Shown: positions 1 through 14,966, counted from the stretch's first letter. The stretch is DNA of 64,000 nucleotides from Callipepla californica brunnescens (GCA_023055505.1 JALIRH010000013.1:5208001-5272000); one strand, 5' to 3'. Translations and numbers: made by a program. Notes: generated by a model from the sequence alone, not told the origin.

Positions 1-3000
1 GAGGATCTGTCGGCATGAGGACTGTGAGTCAAAGTGGAAGGCTTTGTGTTAGCAGAGGAAAAAATCAGTACCATCCTCTGTTTTACTGTAAGGATGTTAG
101 AAGCTATGTTATTCTGACTCACGTTTATTGTACGTGAAGTGAGTTTCTGGGGCACTGTACCTGCCTACAGCGGGACGGTTACGTAGGAAGTAGTGAAATC
201 CGCCATGAATTTTACATAACTCTTTCTTTCATAACACACTTGTGCAATAGAAGAGTCAGAATGCAGTATTCTGACTGTGTTTCCTCCGTGCTTGAACACT
301 AGTGATCATCTGGAAAAGTACATGTTACATGAATTCAGTGAGCTGACATGCGACATGCACCCAGTGATCTGGCCCAGTGAAGAAATCCCCTTCGAGGCAC
401 CAAAAACTTGTTTTATTTGCTTGGGTAAGGTGGTTTGTGCCAGGATGATACGTGACGAGGCAGAACCAAACTAGTTTGCCACCATTCCTACTCAGAGATG
501 GCACTGGTCGGCACCAGCGGCTTCCCCTCCTCTCAGACCCCTTCCCTGCCTTGTGGGAACAGCAGCAGCCCAGGAAAGGCAGTGGAGAAGCGTGCAGAGC
601 AGCAAACAGAAGTGCCTAACTGTGGGAAGAACAGCCACCTTCTGCTTGAAGGTCTACTCTGAAAGCAGCCTGACAGAATCCCACCGGAGTGAATCCTCCA
701 AGTGGGGGTCAGCACCCATAGTCCCAATGTGAGTCATCTTGTGGCCACAAAATCCACAGTGCTGCTTTGTCCTCTTCTCTTTGGTGCTGACATTATCGGG
801 CCTGGCTTTCATCCTTCTGCCCTTGGAGGGGTCTGGAGGGCGAGAGGAGAGGCTGATGGCTGCTGACAAGGGCTCTGCCACTGCAGATACCCTTCTGGCC
901 AGAGTACTTCCAGCTGCAGTGCAGCCCGTGTGTGGGGCACTGGCTACGTGGTTATCACCTCACTAGCGCCGGGCGGTGCCGCCTCTTCCCGGTACTGCTA
1001 TCCAGATCCTCATCTCCCTGCAAAAGCAGCTCTGCCCCTCTCTTCTCTGTGGCTGCGTCACACAGCTGGCTTGCTTTGTTCCTGGATTTGTTCAGCTGTT
1101 TGGTCCTTCGTGTCATAAATGTCTTTAATTGCTCATTTAGTTTGGTTGAATAAGAAGGACTCCAGCCTTGTACACACAGCGCTTTTAGTGAGTCGGATCT
1201 GTAGTTCGTAATTGCTCTTTACTGAATATGATGTTATTGGGAAAGTAACGTGGGTCTGCAGGCAGCTGTGCTTGGCATGGGGACCCTGGAGCAGGGCAGG
1301 CAGCAGCTCTCTGCTGTGGCAGTGCGAGGCAAAACCGAAACACAAGTCTTGCACTCAGTGCACCCGTAGCTTTTCACTGCAAATAAAACTGGGAGTTCTT
1401 GTTTTATTTGTCAGAGAGGAGTGAGCAGAGAATCTGCCTCAGAGGAGCAGACTTGGCTTGATCAAATGCGAAGTCCTAATCCGGCTCCAGCTCCCTTTCA
1501 AGGCAATCAGATTATTCTGCTTGATTTTAGTGAGAATTGAAATAAATAGATTATTATGTATGTATACTCTATGACAGCAGTGCTACAACAATATAGTATA
1601 CCGTATTCACTGTAATGCTTAACTTTAAGTAATAACAAAGGCATAGAATAAAATACAAACATACATGATGGGTTTCAAAAATGAATTCAAACAATCAGTA
1701 AAACTAGAAGCTCTGTAAGTGCAGATCTGCTCGTTATGTCTATGGATCTTTATTTCCAAGAAACTAGTAACAATGGTAAACACTTCCAAGCATTCATCCC
1801 TTTGGGTATAGGGTGTGTAAAACAACAAAAAAGTATTCTTCATGAGCAGAAAAGAATTGCTGGCCAGGTACTTCAGGCAGAAGTGAATAATGGCTAACTT
1901 AGTGAACAATCATGAAGAAGAAAATTGCCACTGGTCTTGTTACCTGATTCATGGCCATTCACCTGAGCCTTTAAATGAAGTCTTCTTCAAGGTTAAACAA
2001 CCCAACTAGAAACTTCCTTGTGTAGTAGAATTCAAAGCAAGAGACATAATTACTGGTAAGAAAACAGCAAATGCGCAGAGGTGGGAACCACAGAGCTGGG
2101 AATCAGGCCTCTGCTAAGCTGGGTCAGATTCTGTGCTTGATTACACTGCATGAATAAATGATTGGAAGGCACACATCAGGCTTTTCAGAAATGAGAAAAT
2201 AATTAAGATTTATGTTTTGCCAAGCAGACCAGAAATGTGCAGAAGAGCGTGACACCATTAGCTTACTGCGTTACTGCTTTATGGGTTTCTTTTTAGGAAT
2301 AAAGTTTAAAATATCCCATGCTTCCAGGCCAGATTGTAAGAGGTGTAAGGCTGCATGAGTTTTTCTGAGTATTTAAATCCATTTTGTTTCCCATGTCACC
2401 TCCTTGATGATGGTTTGATCCCACAATGAAAAGTAAAAGAGTATATCAAAGATTTAGTAAATGAAAATTGGCAGCACCCAGCCCTTTGTTGATGTGAGAA
2501 TTACATTGTGGCACAACAATTGCTTCATCTAAACCAAGAAGCAGATAGGAAAGCCATAAAATGTAGTAAGGTTGCTTTTTTCTTTAATATCTGCTGGAAC
2601 CCAGCTGAGCAAATTGCTGCAGCTTTTGGAGCTGCCTGTTGGCAGCAACGGCAGAGCGAAACTCATTGTGCTGTATGCTGTATATACCAAGGCCATCAGA
2701 AAAATTCTGCTTTGCCTTCTTTGGAAGCTTTGTCAGTTTCCTCAAGGGAAGCAGCTCCCTGGGATTTTTGCAGTGGCTTCTAACACAGCAAACAAGACAG
2801 CATTTCCATGTCATTCTTCCAGGGCCTTGTAAACCATTTTAAAGATACATTTTCTACTTAGAAAAGGCTTTTCTATTACCAATTGTTCAACTTTCTCTCA
2901 AGTTCATGTATACTCGTGACTCATATCGCATATCACCTGCCCTTTAAAAGCCTCCTAAATCCATCAGCACCACGGCCTTGTCCTCCAAAGAGACAACGTT

Positions 3001-4965
3001 CCCAGTGCAGCCACACATTCTGCGTAGCTGAAGCGCTTCCATGCATTTCTACTTACAAATCTGCTTCCTTTTGTCCAGTTTGGCATTCTGCACTTCGGCA
3101 TCACAAATATTCCTCCTCACCAGTGGGTACTTGACCTCCCAGTTGGTTTCATTTGAGTTGAATAGTTAGTCCGGGAGGTTTAGGAATAGCATTTGCAGCA
3201 CTCAGCCTGGTTCAGTGAACAGCAATGGCACACTCTCGTACACTGCGTGCTAGCGAGTCACATTTACAAACTGTTTCTCTGAAAAACAGGGTGAGAAAGA
3301 GCCATAAGCGAAGGAGAAGAGTAGGAGTAATCCCGCATTCGGATCTAAGTTTGTGTCAAGTGTAGGATGCAGTTTAAAATAAGAAAAGATAATAGTTGGG
3401 GTTCTGTTGTTCCTTTCCACCTCTTTGAAAAGTCAGCTTTGGTAATATTCCTTACCTCTTAAAAAAAAACCAACAAATTCCAATGACGGACTTTTGCTGA
3501 AGTGTTTCATTAGTTAAAATTAACCTCGAAAGTTAGCACACTATGTTTTTCACTCTGTATTTATTTCTATTTTATTTTTTTCATGTCTGACCAGAAACGG
3601 GTAGCATGCAAATGTTTTCTCGTGGTTTAAACAAATAAGCCATGAAATCTAAAAATGGAAAGCAGTTACTGCTTTCTGTGTACAACCACTGCTTTCAGAG
3701 GTCTCTTTTGTGTCTGCTGCTGCTGCTTGTGACTATGGCTCCATTTTTACTCAAAAATATGCACTCTTCTGCATTGTTGGGGAGGAGGGATCAAAGGAAG
3801 GGATTTCACTGGCCTGGTTTTATCCTTAAAAGCCAGCTCCCACAAATATCCCTTTACCTGGCAATCAGCAAGAACCCAGGGAATGGCATGAGGATGGGCT
3901 TTGCCTTTCCCTGCAGAACAGGGAAGTTTTGTTATTCAAAATGACAACTAATCTATGGTAGAAAGCTACAGAGGTTTCCAGCACCATGCCCATCCCTGAA
4001 TTCCCCTACCAATACCCATGGTTTTACATTTGTGCTTCCTGCTCTCAGCACTGTTGCAGCATGCAGCACCCATACAAAACCCGTATTCTCAGCCAGGAGC
4101 ACCATGGTCTGGGGACCATGTGCAGGAATTAGCAGGTCATAATTTCTATCCTCTCTGGAATTTGGCTTTGAGACTGTAGACAGCACTTTGCACTGGTATA
4201 TTTTCATCATTTTTCCTTTTCTTCTGTAATGTGTTAGTTGGTTTTTCTCAACTTGGAGCTTTTGAATTGAGCTGAGCTCCAATTATTTTCAGTTAGGATG
4301 AAGCATGTGACTTTAATGAATTGTGAGGTACACTGGCTTTGCTCCTCCACTCTCTTGGTCCTTGCTCTGCTGAAAGGTTTGATAGAGAGTTTTTGTAGAG
4401 AATAAATAAATATTATTAAAGGACTGATGACCATTCTCTTTGTTCTAAATTTATGTTTTCATTCAGACTTGTTAGGCATTCTTTGGACTTTGAGAAGTCT
4501 TCAGAGGCTTGTTCGGTCATTTACACAATTGAAAATTAAGTGTACTGAAGTCCAAACCACTTTGTTCTTCATTTGTGATTAATCTTGTTTCTCACATTGT
4601 ACTTCAGCCTTCGCTTTGCAATGGGGACTGTTTGCTGAGCTCTCCTTTATAATACCGTTAACAACCAAAATATGGTTAATTTTGACTTTTAGAGGGAGGA
4701 GTTGAAGATATCCGTTGTGACAAAGGAACAGGCAAGGTCTTGCGTAAGGAAGTGTATTTTGGCTAAAAACAAATGATAACAGTTTTGAATGAATAGATGG
4801 CATTCTGACTTCTTCCAGAAGAGCCTACTCCTTCCAGCCTGAAGTTTTGAACTGCTGACCCAGCTGTGCAGGCACTGAGAGTGTGAGGGAGATGCAGAGC
4901 TTCAACAGAATCCTTTCCCGTTAGTTAAGGGAGTAGCATAGCAAAGTCCTACAAAGAGCTCTCTT

Positions 4966-4983
4966 AAAAAAAAAAAAAAAAAA
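4966..4983. repeat. poly(A) tract, 18 bp
   Basis: An uninterrupted run of 18 A lies inside GAB3 intron 1. No retrocopy was recognised next to it, so it is annotated only as a mononucleotide repeat. Confidence 0.9.
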
Positions 4984-6230
4984 GAAATTGTGGATTATGG
5001 ATATAGATGAAGAAAGAGGAATTCACAGTATTTATTAGCCTCGAATGGATTTGCAGATTGTGTCTGATGATGTGCTGGTTGGGGTCGCCTGTTGATTCAA
5101 GGCAGATGTGCAGGACCTATCCCGTAGGAAGCATCTCCCACAGATGGAGCGAGCATCTGACAGCATCTGCACTGAGCTCGACCTGAGCGTCTGCTAGGTG
5201 GCTGAGAATTGTACTGATTTCTTGTCCAGACTTCATAACTATAGGTAAAAAATAAGAGTGTGATTCAGAGCTTGGCTTCAGCTGCCCCATGGGTTGAGCT
5301 GCTGTTTGTTTTTGTAATTTCTATAGTTACACTGGAAGCACTCTGGGCTTTAGTAATTCTGACTGCTGAAATCCAGAAATAACTAGTTGGAATAAAAGTG
5401 TTAATAGCCTGATGGCTGTGTGAGTCATAGCGTAGTGGCCTTTGAGACAAAAGAGAGATCGCTCTGAGCACAGCAGTGGATAAAGCCCTTCCTCTGCACT
5501 GCCTGACTGCAGGTCAGATTTAAACTTCCTTATTCAGAGCACAAACAGCTTTTCTGTTTGTACATCCCAAGCTCCCATACACCAAGATCCAACTAAAATC
5601 CAAAGAAAATGAATGGACCATTGCAAGGCCTGCAGAGGCAAGACCTGCCTGGTGCTCACAGCTACACCCCAGGGCGATGTCTTCTTCTGTCCAGAGAGAA
5701 GTCAGGCATTCCTGTTGGCTTTGCATGGCCCACTTGCTACTCAAAGCTGTTGGTCATCCAATGTTCAACAAGAAAGATTTTCACATAGCTCACACACACA
5801 TGCAAAGCTCTCCATGGTGCTTTGCATTCCCACAAGAAGAAGAACTGTCCACTCAGTTTCATTACACCGTACCCAACACCTGTGTTTCAAACATATACTG
5901 TGAAATTGCATTTTTCGGAAAGAAAAAAGGTGGTTTAACGGCAGTTGGAGTCAAGATTCTCACTTCATCTTGCCAGGATCTGAGCAGGCTTCAGGTAGTG
6001 AAAATGGTGGGGAGGACTTGGACTGCAGCCCAAGTGAGTCAGGCTCAATTCCTCAAAGTATTTTGGTTTAACTGAAGTTAAAAGACTGTTCCTGAGCTTG
6101 ATGTGAAGAATGTGACTACGTTCTGGAGCTGAGATCTGAAGTAGGAAAGCAAGCGATTTTGATATAAATCATTTGGCTTTTTTGGTACCTTCAGGAAACA
6201 GGCTGCATCGAAACACTTTGTCAGGTTGAG

Positions 6231-6270
6231 TTTGGGAGGTTAAATAATGTACTTGGGAGGTTAAATAATA
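6231..6270. repeat. Two-copy 20-bp tandem duplication
   Basis: Two adjacent 20-base units share the core TTGGGAGGTTAAATAAT and differ only at their ends. A near-palindrome (GGATATCATATCC) lies just downstream at about 6287-6299. This looks like a simple local duplication with no evident function. Confidence 0.8.
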
Positions 6271-9200
6271 TCCTTTAGGATAAATGGATATCATATCCTT
6301 TGGGATCCCTCTCAGGAGAGAGGGCCTTTCCTAATGCTGCTAACCAGCCTCAGGACCAAAATGCTCTAGGGTGTTTGTTTGTTTGCTCTGCACTCAAACT
6401 GCCCTTATCTCACATCACTTTTTGTGGGACACAGTTAGCAAAAACAGCGCCTGTGAACTTCACGCTTCTGCTTCTAGCTCCTGACACAATCTCTGCTTCG
6501 TGTGCTCTGTAGATGGAGCAGATCATGTTGAGTTTTGTTGTTATTGTGAAGATATGATACCATGGGCACAACTTCCTGCTCTGTGGCCAAGCCAGGAACT
6601 GGGTCAAGCAGCAAAAGCAAATTCTTGTCTAAATATGAGAAGACGTGTCTTCAGGAATGGGGCATGGGCCAAATGCAGACCTCTTTTTTGGCAGACTTTA
6701 GGAAATTCAAAATAACACATATATATTTGGGATAATCTGACACTTCTGCTACACCAGATTTACCTGCTGCCACACGAGTACCTTGATGCCAATGGATCAT
6801 GCAGTGTCATGGTGTGGGGTGCCCAGCTGAGTTAGTGTCAGAGGTCTGAGAGCTTTGTTTGGAAAAATTAACAAGTCCAGTGATGCTTCACCATGGGGAG
6901 TGAAACTGTAGGGAAAGGGAGCTAAAGTCTGAAGCAAGTCTGAGCAACAGGTGCTCTGTTTGCAACTTGGTTTTTCTAGGGTAGCAGAGAGCCCGAGTCT
7001 CAAGAGAGCTGAGCTGCAGCGTTTTGAGCTGATGTTTGCATTGATTCTTTGGGGAACCCGCAGTAGGTTTTGGTCTGGTAAGGCTGCTCTCACACCTACA
7101 CACGGCGTTACATTGGACCCAGACTGACAGCACACCAAGGGCATGCTTCACACCTGCTTAACAAAGCGCGAACAATTACAAGCACACCATTAGTATGGCC
7201 TTTTCAATGGCAAAAGTGATATCAGGCATAACTGCGTACTGGTCCTGGTGTGTCTGCAGTCACCAGCCCAGACTCTGGTAACAGGGCAGGAGGGAAAAAC
7301 CCACACGTATGAGAAACTCAGAATCTGTTGACATGCACCGTTCTCATGGTACTTGTGAAGATGTATGGTGGTTTCTTACCACACAGCAACCAAAAGAATT
7401 GTTGGAAAGAAAGTGTGAAGAGAGGGACTAATTACTCAGCCCTCAGATGCCTTTCAAATTGCGGGTGAATAGATGCTCCGTGCTGTGACAATCTATCACT
7501 CTGCTTTTGACAGAAGTGACTGGGGGTAGAAAAGGAGTTTTCTTCAGACTGTTAGCTCTTATACTTTTATTTTTATTTTCAGCTGCTTGCCTTACCTCCC
7601 TGAAGTAGTTTGATTCTCCTGATTTTCCCTATATAAAGCATTAGTTGGCTGATGATGAGTTTTATCACCGATTTTGATTGTAATTGAAATGAGGAGGTAA
7701 CAGCCTTTACATTAAATTAGAATGTGTTAATCTCATTTCTTTCCATAGGTAGTTCTCAATTTTTTTCATCGAGGTACTCTATCATTAGTTGCTCTCTAGT
7801 GCTTTACCACTGAATGTAGTTTTAAGAAAAAATGCAGCAGTTATTTTTGCTGACAAGGATCCACAACTATCTCAGCCTTTGTGTGCCTTAGTATACAGTT
7901 ATTCACATTTTTTATATTAGCATGTTGGTAGTAGAGAATTAGTGTTACGCAAAGCGTTTACTCCCCCAGGAGGGATTATTTTATGTGATGTGAAACAAGC
8001 TGCATTTGAATGAATCTGGAATTCAGTAAAAATGCACAGAAGCATTAAAACCTTTTTAAAGCACTTAAAATCAATTATTTATGTGAAATTCCCTACAAAT
8101 AAGCTAGATGGTTTTTTTATGCAAAGTGCATTAAAAAAAAAAGTCTCTCTTTGATTGCACTTCTTCTCTTCGTCTTAAAAAACAAATTGAATACAAAATT
8201 CCAGTTTCTTTGATGCTACCCGTTCAGAAAGCAGTACGTGGAATACATGTGGGAGTCAGAACTTTAGTGCTGGCTGATGAACTGCGGAGTCCAGAGCAGC
8301 TTCCTTCGGCTCTTTAAGAGAAGTGCTGCGCACTGCAGCCCACGCCCTGGGGCTTGATGCTGCCGTCCATGCCATATTACAAACTCTAAGTCACATATGT
8401 TGATAAACAATAATTCCTGAATTCCCTTGAAGCTAAAAACCTGTGAATGGTGTCCATGCATGGAAGTGCCAAGTGCACTGGTCTTGTGTTTTAGCACTTA
8501 GTTGCAGTACAAATGTGACATGGCTTTGGAATAGCTGGGTTTTTGCTTGTCAGCAACAGCTGTCTCCATTATGACTTAACCTCTCTGAAAATGGGGGATG
8601 GCACAGATACAGCCACTGTCTGTAGGGTGGGGAGAGCACTCATCCCAGGAGAGCCCTCCAGGAAGCAGACAGCTGTGGCTGCACTAGTGTGCATGTAGCT
8701 TCCCTAGCAAGCTCTGCTTGGAGACTGTGGCCCAAAGGAGTCCTAACCTGCTTTTTTCAGCCCAGGATCCTGCCCTCCAGGTGACAATATGCTCAGTTGT
8801 TCAAGGGACTATCAGTAAAAAGCAAAGATCATTCCTACTCCAAATTTCAGAGAGAATCGAAGCAGCCAGCTGAGTGAGTCACTCAGGGAAACTCAAGCGC
8901 ACGGCTTGTGCACTGTGATTTTGCCTACTGATGAGTAAAATGTAAGAAACATCGAAAAACCTTTGTTTAAAGTACATATTTTCTTAATTTGGGGGGAGCT
9001 TCCAGCATCTGAGCCAAACAACAAGAAGCCATCTGGGTTAGGCCATGCCTTGTCTCTCACTGTAATGGCACAGTGCAGGGATAGGACAGCAAGAGCAGCT
9101 TGGGCACTGAAGTTAACTACCAGGTCTTACTAGGGCTCTGGCTGGAGCTGGTTGGCACTTCTTTACCTGGGAGCAACTGGAGCTCTTGTAAGGACCATTG

Positions 9201-10557
9201 TGAACTCCAGAGCTCTGGCTGTGATAGTAAAACTCCTTGTGGTTCAGTATTTTTGTCTAGCACAAAAGAGTGATGGATGAAGACTGTCAAAGAGTACAAT
9301 ACAAGGTCTGCACCAAGTTGTTTTTTTTTTTACTCCCAGGGATGCACGGGTTTATTAGTCTGAAGGCATTAGCTTCCATCATGGTCAGAAAGAGGAGCTC
9401 CAGTCTCCTCCTAGATGTCCCACGGTGCCAGAGCATCAGCACAGCATAGGCCTTGGGCTCCTTCACCTGCTCAGCCACACGCTGAGCTGAACGCATCTGA
9501 ATTGGCAACGCTACTCATGAAGGCTGCTTTTAAAGTCAGGGAGTGGTGTAATGGAACGATGCACAAGGGCTGCTAAAGGTGCAGTGAGAACAGAGCAGCT
9601 CTCTGCCTCAGCCCCAGAAGGCAGTGCTGGACGAAAGCTGGAGGAGGAGGGGAGGCTTGTGCAATGCAATTTGCTCTCACCATCCCAGAGGATCAATTTC
9701 CAAGCCATTATCTACTTTCCCACACGTGCAAATACATGTACCTCACTGATCTGGGGAGGATTAGTGAGTTACCACCTAAGGAATAACCATCCCTGCAGGG
9801 ACACCATTAGGGCTTGTTAATGGCTGCCCAGGCCCCGCTGCCCCACCACAGCAGCACACAGTGCTGTCAGCCTGTTTTTCTCTGTGACACATCCAGTGTC
9901 TTTGGGATCTTTTAAATCTGTCTTCAGCCCAGACATGGGGCCGAGGCCTTCTCCATTCCTAAGCCAGCCCGACAGACACAGCTATCTAGCAAGTCAGACT
10001 AGCCCTCCCCAGCACAATCGCAGGAAGTTATTCCAAGCCTCAGACAAACCCCATTTCTATCTCTGGAAGAGTAAAAGGTCAAAAAACACCAGGCTGTAGC
10101 CGTGCCAGCAGCAGCAGCCCCAGCACAGCCAGAGCAAGCTGCATCCCCACGGGGAAGGGCTGAGGCGTGGGGTGCTGGGGGCTCGGACAGAGCTGTCCTG
10201 GGCCCATAGGAAGCCCAGCAGGGGAAGGGGAGCACAGCCCCGGGTTGGGGAGCTGGGTCACTGGGGACCCCGCGTGGTTGCAGGCCCGCCCGCCCTGCCG
10301 CTGGCTCCCAGCCACCTCCCCGCCTGCTGCAGGCAAGAGGCAGAGCAATTAGCACAAGTCCTGATTAGCTCCTGCCCTGTGCTGGCTGTGTGCTAGCAAA
10401 ACAGGAGGTTTCTGGGGCTCTAGGTCGTTCTCCAGCAGCAGCTGTGTTGTCCCGAGCTGTCCGGGCCCAGGCAGGCTGTGCTTTGGCCAGACTTGCAGCA
10501 GAGACATGAGGACATCTCTTGTTGATCTGCACTGTCCTCACAGGGTTTTGGGAGTGG

Positions 10558-10604
10558 CCCCTTCCCTCCTGTAACCCCTTCCCCCCTGTAACCCCTTCCC
10601 TTCC
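10558..10604. repeat. 17-bp minisatellite, about 2.8 copies
   Basis: The unit CCCCTTCCCTCCTGTAA is followed by a second copy with one substitution and then a partial third copy. The opposite strand carries several G runs, so a G-quadruplex is possible. The array is short and probably variable between individuals. Confidence 0.85.
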
Positions 10605-11434
10605 TTTGCATTGCTTTTTCTGTTTGGCACCAGCAAGAAGATACCCCAAACACCACAACAACCAGCTAGGGCCTAGTGATGTAGTGCAGCCCCTCTCCCC
10701 ACATGTTCATTTTCTGTTTGTCCTTCTTCCCTCAGCTTTTCCGCTCTTCCCATTCCTGTCCTTCCAAGTTTCTTGCTGGTTTGGGTCTCCCTGAGCTTTT
10801 ACTTCAGCTTTCCTTTTGAAACCTCTCACCGTCACCTACTTCTGCTTTGCTGCTAGGACAATAACCCCCAGCACCACCCATTTAAACGCAGCCCTCATCC
10901 CTCCTCATGCTGCTGCCTGCAAGCAGCAAAGCCATGCTGCTGCTGCAGGCTGACATCAAAGGGAGCGGGGGAAACCTGCAGTAATTGGGCCGTTTTGCTT
11001 GGAGAAGTGGGAGAGGCCAGGTCAGGGCAGAGCATGGCCACAGGGGCCTGTGGACGGACTCTGCTCTCATACTTTGCTGACCTGGAAGCAGTGACACCCA
11101 CAGAACACCAGGAGGTTTGGGGCATCTGCTGTGTGCTTTGAGCAGATCCCACTGTGCAAGGTTGCCTCAGCATTTGTGCTGTTGTGTTTCCCTTCTTCGT
11201 GGATCTTTCCTATGGAGTTAGATGTAACAAAAAGCAGTTAAAAACTGAAAATGAAGTAACATGATTTCAAGAATCACAGAGGACCTGCAAGCTTGCCTGA
11301 ATTTCCCCTCAGATCCTGCTTAGCAGAGCAGGTTGACAGCATCAGCATTAGCATCAGCCACTCTTGAATTCACTTCCTTCTCAAGCACATGCAAGTGCTG
11401 CAGGCTGCACACTGGACTGTGCACTTCTGGTTCT

Positions 11435-11490
11435 GAGAATTATAGAAATTTTGGCTGGGTTAGATAGAAGAGGCTTAAAATCAGTAAGAG
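11435..11490 (-). mobile_element. Probable CR1 3'-end fragment
   Basis: AATTATAGAA followed by a TTGGCTGGGTTAGA-like stretch resembles the reversed 3' terminus of avian CR1, which has tail repeats and then GGTTGGAAGGGACC. The match is diverged and short, so the call is tentative. Confidence 0.4.
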
Positions 11491-14400
11491 GACTTGGCAA
11501 ACTGGCAAAACTTCCCCATCTGAGGAGGACAGAGCTGCTGGAGCTATGGCCAAGTGTGCTTTAGGTGCCTCATTTTGGGGGCAGGGGGAAAAAGGTATGG
11601 CTATGACAGTGCTGCTGGCCCCTGGACCAGCTGTGGCCATCTCTTCCCTGCCTTGCTTCAGCCCAGGTTTGATGCCTCTACCTCCTTCATGCTTCCAGGA
11701 CACCCCACAGGGCAGCAAGTGGTGCAAAGGCACAGGCAGCATCCCTGTACTGAGAGCTGGCCAGAGGCCTCATTTTCTGGGCGTAGCTTGACATGCAAAA
11801 CTCATGAAAGAGGGGATAGGGAAGGGATGAGAAAAGAGAGAGAAGCTGCAGAAAAGCAGAAACAAACACTGTAGTTTTGAAAATGACTGTGGAAAAACCC
11901 AGCTGGCTCCTTGTCCTCACTTTTGTAACAGTAACATTGATCCTATTTCACCATCCCACATGCACATTCTCTGTTGATAGTTTTACTGATTAAAATTAAA
12001 AAAAAAATAGGTCTGGGTAAACTGCACATCACTGCTGCCTTCCTCCCAGCTTACCAGTTTCCATTTGCTAAGGATTTAGCTTTTGGTGTTTAATAGATCA
12101 GCTCTCTGACAGGCTGAAAAATGATGGAAAGGGAGCTATTACCCTTCTCCCACATTGCTCATATTTGAGATACTGTTGAGAACATTAATTGCACGTTGTT
12201 CCCAATAGATCAAGCTGAACTTTCGTTTCTGAAATCTGTTTTCACTCCCAAACCGTTCCACTCTCCATGGAGTTTGGCAGAGAGCTTCACTCCTACTGCG
12301 CTCACACAGAGTCTGCATTACAAAATACTGACAAGTGCCTGAATGTAACCCCGCAGAGAAGGCACCTGCTCAGGAAAGCCAGCCCATCCTCTGCAAGCTG
12401 CAGCGGGGAGGCTGGGGCCCTGTCACGTTAGTGCCATGCTGAATTTTGGCTTTCCACACCGCGGGGATGGCAGGACAGGGTCAGGCTGAGGGGATGGACC
12501 TACCAGCTGTGGTCAGGAACAGGAGGCTGCTTTTGGGCACCCTGGGCTCATGCCTGGTCTGGGTGCTGCCGTGGCACTCGGGCTTCCAGGCAGAGCTGCT
12601 GTTTGGCAAGTCTGGGGATTTCCTAGGAATAAATCATGGCACATAGTTGTTTTCAGAGCTGCTGTGATCAGAGTGCAAATCTGTAACATAGAGGCACTCC
12701 AAAGTTTGTCAGGGCGAAAGCATGCAACGTGCCAAATGTGATTGTTTTCCTTTCGCAGCCCGTTATATTCAGAGGCTGAGGAAATGATTTAATATTTCTG
12801 AACATGTTGTGATTTCATCGCTGGGTTCAGCAAGGGAAGTTTGAGAAGTCATGCAAATTAAGATAAACATTAAATACTCTGTTGGTGCTGGATTTGCCAT
12901 GCTGCTTTCTGACTGCGTGGCTCAGGAGTTATAAATGAACAGCAGTGCCCTGCAGAGGTGCCAAGGGCACGGAGACATCTTCACAATGAGGCCAAAGCTG
13001 CGGCATTAACAGGGGTCTGAGGAAACTTAGCTGATCTGCAGCTCACAGCTTGAAAGTCCCACATCAGGAGGGGAGAGGAGGAAGGACTGAGAATGAGCGA
13101 TGCAGGTTGGGAGTGGTGCCAGCTCTGAAAACACCTCGCTCCGTGTGCCGGTGTGAAGCTGGCAGATAGCAAAGCAGCACAGTGAGAAAAAATGCACGGG
13201 TCTGCAGAATTTCACAGGCAGCACCTCTGTCCCACCGCAGAGAGAAGAAATGTGCAGCTCCCCCCGAAGCATGGGAAGTTTACATGATGGCTGTTTGGAT
13301 ACTGGGGCTGACTGGAGCCAGCTGACGTTGTGAAGCGCATCTCGAGCTGTCGGGGTGCGAGCACGCAGCATCGCCCTGCACACCCTGTTTGCTGGGAGGA
13401 GACACGGGACGCAGAGGCAACAGAAAACCTCCGACAGCTCCGAGAGGATTCTCAAACAGACAAAAGAAAACCTGGCACGGGGAGCACTGTTTATATTTTT
13501 CCTAACATTTATGTATTTTAAAATAAAAAATGACGGGCAGGAGATGCTGTGAGCTGCATGAGCGATGACCACTTTTCCACAAACTAAGGAGAAAGAGAAA
13601 AATAATTCTAAAAGTGTCTAAAATCCAGCTCAGTCTCCTGTGATATGTAAAGCAGAGAAGATTAATTTAGGAGAGCTTTTAAAGAAGGAGAACCAGTTCT
13701 TAAAACACACCACAGCCTAGCAGAATACTGATGGTTAGACTATCAATATCGCCGATGGAAAGGCAGCTGAAAACAGCAGAACTGCAATCAAAATAGATGT
13801 CTAAAATCCCTAGCTCTGGCTTTCTAATACTGTACTTTGAAATGAGCAGTTGGGTGAAAACCCAGCCATCCTCCTTCGGTGCTGTGCTCAGCCTGGCCCA
13901 GCTCAGCCCCCGCGCACCCACAGCAAAAGAACTCACCCTGTGCACTTCAGCCGCGTGTGTATCAGTCAGTTTCACCCACACCCCCAGCATACTCTTACGT
14001 ACAATTATGATATTTACTACAGTGCAAGGCAGATAGCACCCAGCCTCTCTTGCCCTGACACATGTTTGCAGTCTGGCTGCAGAAAAAGTCAGGGCTGAGG
14101 GCAGCCGGTGAGTAACACACAAACCCCAGGCGAGACCCACAGGGGGTGAGTTCATCGTCTGATGTGGCTGATAGAAAGGCTGCTCATCAGTCTGAGGTAG
14201 ATCTTCTTTATTCAGATAATTCCTTAAGCCCCTGATTCCATTTTTGGGAATCTCTGCTTTTCTCAGTACTTCCTGTCAAGAGGAGGACCTGGCCCTCTCC
14301 AAGCAAGTGGGAGCCTTGCCATTTACTTCAATAGAGTCTAAATGTCATCTCAAAGGCCGGTGGCTCCCACGGGATGGACTGCAAGCCAGCACGTAGATCC

Positions 14401-14950
14401 CAGCTGAGATCTCCAGCATCTGCACAGCAGGGAGTGCGCCGATCCCCTGGGAACCAGTGCTCCTCGTGCACCAGGGTCCAGAGCTCTTCTGGACGTTGGT
14501 GGTTACTGCTGTGATGTTGGACCTCTCTCTCTCTGCTGTTTATCTCTGTCTGTGTGTACAGCAAGGTTGGTTCTTGTTTCCAGCGCTCTTGGCCTGCTCC
14601 CCAAAACAAGCCCTCCCACGCACGTGGCCTCCTCCCTGCTCCACTGCTGCCTCCTTTCACACTTCCTTTCTCCAGGCAATTCTGGGAGAGAAACAGACTG
14701 CAAAGGTCAAAACCTTTTGCAGCGTGAAGTGGAGAGTTCGATGGCGGCTACACAAACAGAGGGCCGAGATCTGGCCCACAGTGGATGTGGGGATGTGTGT
14801 GATGCCAGCCCGTCCCTGCACTGAGCCACACTGTCATCATCGGGCAGAAGTGTCACAGCGTAAATATCTGTGGCTTTCTTTCTGATCACGCCAGCCACTC
14901 TGGTTTTCTTCATCAGGTCCTGCAGGGTGTTGTTAAGGAGTTGAGTTACC

Positions 14951-14966
14951 AAAAAAAAAAAAAAAA
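14951..14966. repeat. poly(A) tract, 16 bp
   Basis: A run of 16 A is followed by CACC and six more A. It is a simple repeat within GAB3 intron 1 with no recognised retrocopy upstream. Confidence 0.85.

Noticed and set aside
13027..13572. 181-codon open frame on the minus strand
   Set aside because: The sequence shows no domain or motif, lies in a GAB3 intron, and has no supporting start or splice context; a chance frame is the simplest reading.
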